Below are positions 1 to 4,817 of a stretch of DNA of 5,355 bases, one piece after another. Source of the DNA: Saprospiraceae bacterium (lineage in GTDB: Bacteria > Bacteroidota > Bacteroidia > Chitinophagales > Saprospiraceae). Location of the stretch: positions 1 to 5,355 of the forward strand of contig JALVCY010000071.1 of NCBI GenBank assembly GCA_027009605.1. Reading direction: 5' to 3'. Numbering within the stretch: the first letter of the stretch is position 1; each line of letters starts with the position of its first letter. Both the position numbers and the translations under genes were made by a program. Under the pieces are notes generated by a model that saw only the letters and a program-made list of their open reading frames with translations, ran no database searches and had not been told where the DNA came from.

Positions 1-22
1 AAGCGAATCAACTTTTTCAACT
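1..22 (+). repeat. Direct repeat, left copy (rdgB flank)
   Basis: These 22 bases, beginning AAGCGAATCA and ending TTTTTCAACT, recur without mismatch at 913-934. The similarity continues loosely past the exact match (CTCTCAACC against TCCTAAACC). The two copies bracket rdgB and the first repeat block. The left copy touches the window edge, so it may be longer. Confidence 0.85.
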
Positions 23-69
23 CTCTCAACCATCTCCCCATCCAATCGTTATCAAATTCAAAAAAAAAC
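1..69. other. Leader upstream of rdgB
   Basis: This stretch runs from the window edge to the rdgB start and is rich in C, A and T, with recurring TCAAC words and an A-run just before the ATG. No Shine-Dalgarno sequence and no TAnnTTTG box are visible, so the rdgB promoter probably lies further left, outside the window. Positions 1-22 are repeated exactly at 913-934, downstream of rdgB. Confidence 0.5.
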
Positions 70-660
70 ATGGAAATCATCTTCGCCACCGGCAACCCCA
101 ATAAAATCAAAGAAGTCAACCAAATTCTCGGAGACACCAAAATCACCATCAAAGGACTCAAAGACATTGGTTGCACCGAAGACATACCCGAAACACAACC
201 CACCATCCAAGGCAACGCCATCCAAAAAGCAAACTACGTAACCCAAAAGTACCAAGTCAATTGCTTCTCTGAAGACACCGGACTAGAAGTCGATGCACTC
301 CACGGAGAACCGGGCGTCAATACCGCCAGATACGCCGGAAAAGGCAAAGACCCCGAAGCCAACATGGCAAAAATCCTACAAAATTTAGGTACATCCACCA
401 ATCGAACGGCCCGTTTCCGAACCGTCATTGCCCTAAATATCAATGGCCACCAACACATTTTTGAAGGCATCTGTGAAGGGGCTATCGCCCTCCAAAAGAC
501 CGGCACAGGCGGCTTTGGCTACGACCCCATCTTTTTGCCGAAAGGCTACCACGGTAAAAGCTTCGCCGAATTGACCAAAGAAGAAAAAAACCAAATTAGC
601 CATCGCGGAATTGCCGTCAGGAAATTATTGAATTTCTTGGAAAATTTAAGCAAATCTTGA
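70..660 (+). CDS. rdgB: RdgB/HAM1 family non-canonical purine NTP pyrophosphatase
   Basis: This 196-residue protein has the length and all the landmark motifs of the RdgB/HAM1 (ITPase) family. Known family members are cytosolic, Mg-dependent enzymes that hydrolyse dITP, ITP and XTP to the monophosphate plus pyrophosphate and so keep deaminated purines out of DNA and RNA. Visible motifs: the N-terminal phosphate-binding ATGNPNK (residues 6-12); SEDTGLEVDAL (67-77), where Asp69 matches the catalytic acid of the usual DDSGL motif although the first Asp is Glu here; PGVNTARYAG (81-90); GFGYDPIF (148-155); and the substrate-recognition SHRG (177-180). The start at 70 gives the exact family N terminus (MEIIFATGN). 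An A-rich leader without Shine-Dalgarno fits Bacteroidota. No gene partner is adjacent: nearly 700 bases follow before yidC. Function is confident by motif; substrate preference is inferred from the family. Confidence 0.96.
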   Translation: MEIIFATGNPNKIKEVNQILGDTKITIKGLKDIGCTEDIPETQPTIQGNAIQKANYVTQKYQVNCFSEDTGLEVDALHGEPGVNTARYAGKGKDPEANMAKILQNLGTSTNRTARFRTVIALNINGHQHIFEGICEGAIALQKTGTGGFGYDPIFLPKGYHGKSFAELTKEEKNQISHRGIAVRKLLNFLENLSKS

Positions 661-691
661 ATGTACCGGAGAGACCACAGATTCTGACTTT

Positions 692-912
692 CTCATCTCT
701 CACTACTCATCTCTCACTACTTCCTTTTCCCGCAGATTCTCGCAGATTTGAATCCCGCAGATTTGCGCAGATTTGAATCCCGCAGATTCCCGCAGATTCC
801 GAATTACTCACTACTCACTACTCATCTCTCACTACTTTCTTTTCCCGCAGATGTGCGCAGATTCTGACTTACTCATCTCTCACTACTCACCGCTCATCGC
901 TCACCGCTCACC
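692..912 (+). repeat. CTCANNN heptamer tracts (CTCACTA, CTCATCT, CTCACCG)
   Basis: Three runs keep a strict 7-base register: 692-719 (CTCATCT and CTCACTA alternating), 807-834 (CTCACTA twice, CTCATCT, CTCACTA), and 872-912 (CTCATCT, CTCACTA, CTCACCG, CTCATCG, CTCACCG, then a partial unit). They are interleaved with the CGCAGAT repeats. Larger duplications tie the block together: 678-709 matches 858-889 and 708-737 matches 823-852, each with one mismatch by eye. The heptamer CTCACTA is the exact reverse complement of the unit that follows yidC at 3226-3288. Confidence 0.9.
729..862 (+). repeat. CGCAGAT repeat with 25-base period
   Basis: CGCAGAT occurs eight times, starting at 731, 741, 756, 766, 781, 791, 846 and 856. 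Within each pair the spacing is 10 bases, and between the first three pairs it is 15, so the basic unit is 25 bases (two CGCAGATT words then TTGAAT or similar), repeated three times from 729 to about 804, with one further pair at 846-862. Nothing coding is evident. CGCAGAT-type intergenic repeats occur in other environmental genomes, to my knowledge without an assigned function. Confidence 0.88.
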
Positions 913-934
913 AAGCGAATCAACTTTTTCAACT
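913..934 (+). repeat. Direct repeat, right copy (rdgB flank)
   Basis: This is an exact second copy of positions 1-22, in the same orientation and 912 bases downstream. It begins directly where the CTCANNN heptamer tract ends, so it may be a fixed border module of this intergenic repeat block. Confidence 0.85.
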
Positions 935-1107
935 TCCTAAACCACAAAAGTAAATCACTCAGCAATGAAGCCAAAAACAAACCACTACCGAAACCAAAGA
1001 CCAAAAGCGCCACAGGCGCGCCCCAAAGACCAAAGACCAAAATCACACTTCATCGACAAAAAAGCAAAAAACATCGAATAACAAGCCCCCATAACGTACT
1101 TAATGCC
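935..1107. other. Gene-free stretch, A/C-rich, one short hairpin
   Basis: No gene is supported here. The stretch is rich in CCAAAGACCAAA-like words (around 992-1005 and 1023-1038) and carries one GC-rich hairpin at 1007-1019, GCGCC-ACA-GGCGC. The hairpin has no T-run after it, so it is not a convincing terminator. It lies roughly 350 bases after rdgB and 90 bases before the promoter box at 1108. Confidence 0.5.
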
Positions 1108-1115
1108 TACCTTTG
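1108..1115 (+). promoter_or_regulatory. Candidate Bacteroidota -7 box (TACCTTTG) for yidC
   Basis: TACCTTTG matches the TAnnTTTG -7 consensus known for the Bacteroidota primary sigma factor. A clear TTG at the expected -33 position is not visible. If used, transcription would start near 1120 and give a leader of about 235 bases containing the whole palindromic element at 1171-1334. Without that element and one target duplication (172 bases) the leader would be only about 65 bases, an ordinary length. Confidence 0.5.
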
Positions 1116-1141
1116 TGCCGCTTTTCAGAAGATTAGCATAA

Positions 1142-1158
1142 AGCCGAACCTTTTGGCT
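1142..1158 (+). other. Small hairpin in the probable yidC leader
   Basis: AGCCGA-ACCTT-TTGGCT can form a six-pair stem including one G-T pair, 27 bases after the promoter box and just before the inserted element. It would be in the 5' untranslated region. No T-run follows directly, so it is not a clear terminator, and no known riboswitch is recognised. Confidence 0.35.
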
Positions 1159-1162
1159 ACTT

Positions 1163-1170
1163 AAAAGAAA
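1163..1170 (+). repeat. Target-site duplication, left copy
   Basis: AAAAGAAA abuts the left GTAAC terminus of the palindromic element and is repeated directly at its right terminus. The match stops at exactly eight bases: the neighbouring bases differ. Confidence 0.7.
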
Positions 1171-1334
1171 GTAACTATTTAGCTACTCGCTAATTTTTGT
1201 TAGAAAATGCCCTTTTTGCGCCTGTTATTGCTAAAATTTTCTCACGTAGCCCGGCTACGCTTCAAAAATTGTAGCTTCAACATACACAAAAATGCCTATT
1301 TTCTACCTAAAAATTGGAGCACCTAAACAGTTAC
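1171..1334. mobile_element. MITE-like palindromic element with 8-bp target duplication
   Basis: This 164-bp segment is one imperfect inverted repeat: an 80-base left arm (1171-1250), a 3-base centre, and an 81-base right arm (1254-1334). About three quarters of aligned positions pair by eye. The ends match as GTAACTATTTAG at left and CTAAACAGTTAC at right, and the centre is a perfect stem CGTAGC-CCG-GCTACG. Immediately outside the ends lies the same direct 8-mer, AAAAGAAA, at 1163-1170 and 1335-1342, as expected of a target-site duplication. No ORF lies inside, so it would be non-autonomous. GTAA termini with an 8-bp duplication are the hallmark I recall for the IS66 family, so IS66-type mobilisation is a reasonable inference. 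It sits between the promoter box at 1108 and the yidC ATG at 1357, and if transcribed would form a very long RNA hairpin. The A-rich 8-mer weakens the duplication evidence somewhat. Confidence 0.8.
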
Positions 1335-1342
1335 AAAAGAAA
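1335..1342 (+). repeat. Target-site duplication, right copy
   Basis: AAAAGAAA follows the right GTTAC terminus of the element directly, 14 bases before the yidC start codon. Removing the element plus one copy would rejoin CTTAAAAGAAAATTACC as the inferred empty site. Confidence 0.7.
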
Positions 1343-1356
1343 ATTACCTACTGTCA

Positions 1357-3228
1357 ATGCAAAAAAAGACTGACTTAAATACTATCATCGGCATGGCGCT
1401 TATTTTTGTGCTTTTCCTGATTTGGTCGAAGTTTTACGCACCAAAGCCCGAAGACATCGCCGCCGAAAACCCCAAAGCGGATACCACGCAAGTTGATCAA
1501 CCCGTCGTTGATACGAATACCAAGCCCTTGGACAACAACCCCGTCGTTTCAGGCGATGACTCGCTCCAAAACCTACTCAATCAGAGACAATACGGGGACT
1601 TGGCCGCCGCTTTTTCCGGGGAAGACAAAGATGTCACCTTGGAAAATGATGTCATGAAAATCACTTTTTCCACGAAAGGGGGCGCTATCAAGAAGGTGTT
1701 GATGAAAAATCATGTCAAAACCGTCATTCTTGATCAAAAAACTAGGAAAAAAGCAAAGGTACCGGTTACCCTAATGGATAATCCGGCCAATCAATTTGAG
1801 TATCAATTCACCCTGAATGGTGCGTCTGACAAAATCTCCACCGGCAAATTATTCTTCCAGCCATCCCTTTCGGGAAATACACTGACTTTGACGGCTCAGG
1901 GGAATAATGGCGTTAGTTTCCAACAAATTTACACCGTCAAGGATGGAGACTATGAGATTGGATACCAAGTAAAATTGAATGGCTTGGCAGCAAAAATCAA
2001 TGGCCCGCTCAACCTACATATCGAAGACTACCTAAATAAGTTGGAGCTACCCACCCCTTACGGGGAAAAGAGTTTTGCGACAGTGTATTACAAACCCTTA
2101 GATGATGATACCGAAAAACTAAGCCGGCGAAAAGAAGAAACCGAAACCTTTGACCACCCCGTCAAATGGGTCTCCTTTGCCAACCAGTTTTTCAATACGA
2201 CCATCATTTCCGATGAATCTTTTGCCGGCACCACGGTCTCGGTGACCCCGTTGGACGACGAAGCGGAATCGCTCAAACTAACCAAATCAGACATTAAAAT
2301 TCCGGCAAAGGAAGTCATTGCCATGCAGATTTATGCCGGTCCCAATGAATTTAACACCTTGAGAAGTTACGACATGGGGCTAGATGACATTGTGCCGTTT
2401 GGAAATAGTATTTTTGGGAGTATCAACCGTTGGGTGATTCGTCCGATGTTTGATTTTTTGAATAGTATTGTGGGGAGTGTGGGCATTGCGATTTTGTTAT
2501 TGACGCTATTTGTGAAATTGGCCGTGTATCCGCTTACGCTAAAATCCCTAAAATCTCAGGCCAAGATGCGGGCTTTAAAGCCGGAATTGGACAAATTAAA
2601 GAAAAAGTACGGAGACGACCAGCAGGGCTATTCGGCGGCGAGTATGAAGCTCTATCAAGAATTTGGCGTAAGCCCACTCGGCGGCTGCTTCCCTATGATG
2701 TTGCAAATGCCGATTTGGTTTGCTTTATATCGTTTCTTTCCGGGGGCGATCAGCTTCCGCCAAAAGAGTTTTCTATGGGCGGACGATTTATCGACTTATG
2801 ATGATTTGATTCATTTTTCGCATAAAATCCCGATCTTTGGGGATCATATTAGTTTGTTTACGTTATTGTGGGTGATTTCGATTTTGATTTATACTTGGTA
2901 CAATTCCAAGCAGGTGGACATGACCCAAGGCAATCCCATGATGAAATACATCCAGTACATCATGCCGTTGACCTTCTTATTTGTATTAAACAGTTATGCG
3001 GCAGGATTGACTGCTTACATGCTTTTTAGTAATACTTTCAACATCGCTCAGACGTTAATCACTAAAAAGTTTGTCATAGACGACGACAAAGTCCGGGCAG
3101 AAGTGCTCAAAAATAAAGACAAACCCAAGAAAAAAGGCAGATTCTCCGGTTTCCAAGAAAAAATGGCCAAAGCCGTAGAAGAACAACGAAGGATTCAGGA
3201 GCAACAGAAGAAGGGGAAAAAGAAGTAG
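1357..3228 (+). CDS. yidC: Membrane protein insertase YidC (Oxa1/Alb3 family)
   Basis: This 623-residue protein is a full-length YidC of the long Gram-negative type. YidC inserts proteins into the inner membrane, alone or with SecYEG, and helps them fold. Seen in order: TM1 (about 9-26); an acidic linker; the periplasmic P1 beta-sandwich domain (about 93-330); then the conserved core with TM2 (about 368-393), a cytoplasmic charged hairpin (396-432), TM3 (about 444-461), TM4 (about 497-514) and TM5 (about 533-566). Family motifs include YPLTLKSLKSQAKMRALKPE (391-410) and SPLGGCFPMMLQMPIWFALY (439-458). Lys387 stands where the substrate-groove arginine of E. coli YidC (Arg366) lies; a basic residue is kept. 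The tail after about 577 is strongly Lys-rich, a probable ribosome contact. The ATG at 1357 gives the normal N terminus directly before TM1. A MITE-like element lies 22 bases upstream, and the TAG stop is the first triplet of a TAGTGAG heptamer array. Codons ending in G or T become commoner from about 2390, where the membrane core begins. Confidence 0.98.
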   Translation: MQKKTDLNTIIGMALIFVLFLIWSKFYAPKPEDIAAENPKADTTQVDQPVVDTNTKPLDNNPVVSGDDSLQNLLNQRQYGDLAAAFSGEDKDVTLENDVMKITFSTKGGAIKKVLMKNHVKTVILDQKTRKKAKVPVTLMDNPANQFEYQFTLNGASDKISTGKLFFQPSLSGNTLTLTAQGNNGVSFQQIYTVKDGDYEIGYQVKLNGLAAKINGPLNLHIEDYLNKLELPTPYGEKSFATVYYKPLDDDTEKLSRRKEETETFDHPVKWVSFANQFFNTTIISDESFAGTTVSVTPLDDEAESLKLTKSDIKIPAKEVIAMQIYAGPNEFNTLRSYDMGLDDIVPFGNSIFGSINRWVIRPMFDFLNSIVGSVGIAILLLTLFVKLAVYPLTLKSLKSQAKMRALKPELDKLKKKYGDDQQGYSAASMKLYQEFGVSPLGGCFPMMLQMPIWFALYRFFPGAISFRQKSFLWADDLSTYDDLIHFSHKIPIFGDHISLFTLLWVISILIYTWYNSKQVDMTQGNPMMKYIQYIMPLTFLFVLNSYAAGLTAYMLFSNTFNIAQTLITKKFVIDDDKVRAEVLKNKDKPKKKGRFSGFQEKMAKAVEEQRRIQEQQKKGKKK

Positions 3229-3288
3229 TGAGTAGTGAGTGGTGAGTAGTGAGTAGTGAGTGGTGAGTAGTGGGTAGTGAGTATGAGA
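3226..3288 (+). repeat. TAGTGAG heptamer array starting in the yidC stop codon
   Basis: Nine heptamers stand in strict register from 3226: TAGTGAG twice, TGGTGAG, TAGTGAG twice, TGGTGAG, TAGTGGG, TAGTGAG and a decayed TATGAGA. The first triplet is the TAG stop of yidC. Since 7 is not a multiple of 3, TAG and TGA fall in all three forward frames. The unit is the exact reverse complement of CTCACTA found after rdgB. Confidence 0.92.
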
Positions 3289-3376
3289 GAGTCAAAGGTT
3301 GCTAGGAAAGAAGTCTATCATGAGCAGTTTAACGGTGTACCGGTATAACGGCTAGGCAGCCAAGAGATCTTACCCT
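3289..3376. other. Gene-free spacer with AACGGTGTA and CGGTATAACGG words
   Basis: No gene is supported. The words AACGGTGTA (3331-3339) and CGGTATAACGG (3341-3351) recur in swapped order at 3580-3594, between the two long direct repeats. CGGTGTACCG at 3333-3342 can form a tiny hairpin. Otherwise nothing is recognised. Confidence 0.5.
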
Positions 3377-3449
3377 TTGAACGCCGAAGGCATTTGAACG
3401 CCCGAAGGCCAAGTTGAACGTGCGAAGCACCATTTGAACGCAAAAGGCC
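3377..3449 (+). repeat. TTGAACG mini-hairpin array, block A (4 units)
   Basis: Units begin at 3377, 3394, 3414 and 3434 (spacings 17, 20, 20). Each is TTGAACG followed by a small stem-loop whose first stem base is the G: GCC-GAA-GGC (3383-3391), GCC-CGAA-GGC (3400-3409), GTGC-GAA-GCAC (3420-3430) and a decayed GCAAAAGGC (3440-3448). The lead word and loop are nearly constant while the stem letters vary yet still pair. Function unknown. Confidence 0.85.
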
Positions 3450-3575
3450 ACCAAGATTTTTTTAACCACGAAAAACACGAAAGCCCCTTGAACGTCTTTA
3501 AAGGTAAAAGGTGAAGGGCCAAAGGTCAAAGGTAGGCAAGAACGAACTCTTACTCCTTGAACGTCCGAAGGACAA
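3448..3575 (+). repeat. Long direct repeat, copy 1 (128 bases)
   Basis: The copy runs from CCACCAAG through a T-run, AACCACGAAAAACACGAAAG, a TTGAACGTCTTTAAAGG unit, a purine-rich AAAGGT tract and AACGAACTCTTACTCC, and ends with a TTGAACG mini-hairpin (GTCC-GAA-GGAC, 3563-3573). It matches 3615-3751 almost base for base. It holds no plausible coding sequence on either strand. Confidence 0.92.
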
Positions 3576-3600
3576 CCAACGGTATAACGGTGTAACGGGT

Positions 3601-3611
3601 GGACAGTGTCC
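3601..3611 (+). other. Short perfect hairpin between the long repeats
   Basis: GGACAGTGTCC is an 11-base inverted repeat (GGACA-G-TGTCC). It sits in the 39-base spacer separating the two long direct repeats and uses the same GGAC/GTCC stem letters as several mini-hairpins nearby. Confidence 0.45.
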
Positions 3612-3614
3612 AAA

Positions 3615-3751
3615 CCACCAAGTTTTTTTTAACCACGAAAAACACGAAAAACACGAAAGCCCCTTGAACGTCTTTAAAGGTAAAAGGTGAAGGGTCAAAG
3701 GTCAAAGGTAGGCAAGAACGAACTCTTACTCCTTGAACGCCCGAAGGACAA
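3615..3751 (+). repeat. Long direct repeat, copy 2 (137 bases)
   Basis: This is the second copy of 3448-3575. By eye it differs by one extra 9-base AAAACACGA unit in the CACGAAAAA tract and only about three substitutions: one at the T-run, one in the AAAGGT tract, and GTCC to GCCC in the terminal mini-hairpin. That last change breaks one stem pair. The near identity suggests a recent duplication or conversion. Confidence 0.92.
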
Positions 3752-3844
3752 ATTGAACGTGCGAAGCACAAATTGAACGCCGAAGGCAATTGAACGTCCG
3801 CAGGACAAATTGAACGTCCGCAGGACAGTTTGAACGCCAAAGGC
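3733..3844 (+). repeat. TTGAACG mini-hairpin array, block B (6 units)
   Basis: Units begin at 3733, 3753, 3773, 3790, 3810 and 3830 (spacings 20, 20, 17, 20, 20). Their stem-loops are GCCC-GAA-GGAC (one mismatch), GTGC-GAA-GCAC, GCC-GAA-GGC, GTCC-GCA-GGAC twice, and GCC-AAA-GGC. The 17-base step follows a unit with a three-pair stem, so the linker is constant and only the stem length changes. The array ends 25 bases before the lipoprotein start codon and would lie in its leader if transcription comes from upstream. No known RNA family is recognised. Confidence 0.88.
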
Positions 3845-3869
3845 ACTAAAAGACACCAAATAAAAAAAT

Positions 3870-4817
3870 ATGAAAACCCACCATCTCCTCCTAATTCTCC
3901 TAATGGCCGGCCTAGTATCCTCGTGCAATAGAAAAGCGGCAATAACCAAGTCCAAAGTAAAAACACCGGTAACCGAAAAAAAAGTAAAAATCGAAAAAGC
4001 CATTGACGGCGCTTTACATGGGGCGGTTCTGCTCTCGCTCGAACGCATGCCCTGCCGCGGCACCTGCCCGTGGGACAAGGTCACCTATTACGAAGATGGA
4101 ATCGCCTTCTATACCGGCAACAAGTATGTGGATAAAATCGGAAATTACAAAGCCCAATACGATCAAGAATCCCTTCAAAAATTAATCCGGCAAGCTCAAA
4201 AAATAGGATTCTCTAAGATGGCCGATGACTACCCCACCGACCCTGCCCAAAAAATCGCCGATGTGCCGATAACCAAAATGAGCATCCAAAACAAAACCAT
4301 TACCCTGCAAAATGACTTCCCACCGGCACTTGGACAACTTGTCAAGGACGTAGTAACCACTACCCAAAATCAAAAATTCCATAAGCTAGATGCCGTAGAT
4401 CAAACGGTAAAAGCCCCCAAAAAAGACCACGGCACACTCACGCTGACCATCAAACGCTCCCCTTGCTACGGTTCTTGCCCTTGGTATGAAGCCCGCTTTT
4501 ATGATGACGGCACCATTCTGTATGATGGCAAAAAACATGTGGAACACATCGGGAAATTCACACTCCATACCAGCCCCAAAACCATCAGAAGCCTAGCCAA
4601 CAAAGCCCAAAAGATTGGTTTTTTCAAAATGGGAAAGGCCTATCCTGCCAATCCGGAACATAAAATCCCCGATTTGCCAACCACTCTCTTAATGGTCAGA
4701 AATGGACGCTCCGAAAAGACGATTTCGCTACAAAATGAGATTCCTCCCGTATTAATCGAATACATCGAAGAAATAGAAAGTACTTTAGCCCGACTCAATT
4801 ACCCCGAAAAAGAATAA
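3870..4817 (+). CDS. Lipoprotein with two tandem DUF6438-like domains
   Basis: The 315-residue product starts with a lipoprotein signal peptide: MKTHH, a hydrophobic run (6-16) and the lipobox VSSC, with Cys19 as the predicted lipidated residue. A short Lys-rich linker follows. The rest is an internal duplication: domain 1 about residues 51-162 and domain 2 about 188-305. Both carry PCxGxCPW (61-68 and 198-205), a tyrosine-rich strand with DG (YYEDGIAFY, FYDDGTILY), an AQKIGFxKM helix (109-117, 246-254), a YPxxP motif, and LQNxxPP (146-152, 287-293). From memory this fits DUF6438, a Bacteroidota family of unknown function; the name is a recollection, the duplication is visible. The two Cys pairs could form disulfides or bind a ligand, which is inference. 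The ATG follows an A-rich leader and is fixed by the signal peptide. Location is the periplasmic face of the inner or outer membrane. No function is assigned. Confidence 0.88.
   Translation: MKTHHLLLILLMAGLVSSCNRKAAITKSKVKTPVTEKKVKIEKAIDGALHGAVLLSLERMPCRGTCPWDKVTYYEDGIAFYTGNKYVDKIGNYKAQYDQESLQKLIRQAQKIGFSKMADDYPTDPAQKIADVPITKMSIQNKTITLQNDFPPALGQLVKDVVTTTQNQKFHKLDAVDQTVKAPKKDHGTLTLTIKRSPCYGSCPWYEARFYDDGTILYDGKKHVEHIGKFTLHTSPKTIRSLANKAQKIGFFKMGKAYPANPEHKIPDLPTTLLMVRNGRSEKTISLQNEIPPVLIEYIEEIESTLARLNYPEKE

Noticed and set aside
234..506. Minus-strand 90-codon frame inside rdgB
   Set aside because: It lies wholly within the conserved rdgB coding sequence and has no recognisable domain.
729..912. 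Possible CRISPR-like array
   Set aside because: The repeats are short (7 and 25 bases), contiguous or nearly so, with no unique spacers of equal length and no cas genes in the window.
1142..1158. Riboswitch in the yidC leader
   Set aside because: Only a small stem-loop is visible and no conserved riboswitch core is recognised. The leader length is explained by the inserted palindromic element.
1245..1259. CGTAGC-CCG-GCTACG as an independent transcription terminator
   Set aside because: It is the central tip of the 164-bp inverted repeat and is not followed by a T-run.
3107..3295. Minus-strand frame of 62 codons with TTHHSLL repeats
   Set aside because: The repeated peptide is only the translation of the heptamer array; its unit has no stop on the minus strand, so it stays open by composition.
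3371..3379. TACCCTTTG as a -7 promoter box
   Set aside because: It has three bases between TA and TTTG instead of two, and the TTTG belongs to the first TTGAACG unit.
3733..3844. TTGAACG array read as CRISPR or as iterons of a replication origin
   Set aside because: The units abut with only 2-3 bases between them and no spacers. No rep or dnaA gene or DnaA boxes are seen, so origin function is unsupported.
3329..4084. Overlapping minus-strand open frames of 66-138 codons across the repeat field and the start of the lipoprotein gene
   Set aside because: They translate the repeat units in shifting frames (recurring FNL, GRS and DVQ-like words), run into the lipoprotein coding sequence, and show no domain or initiation context. 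They are by-products of stop-poor repeats on that strand.
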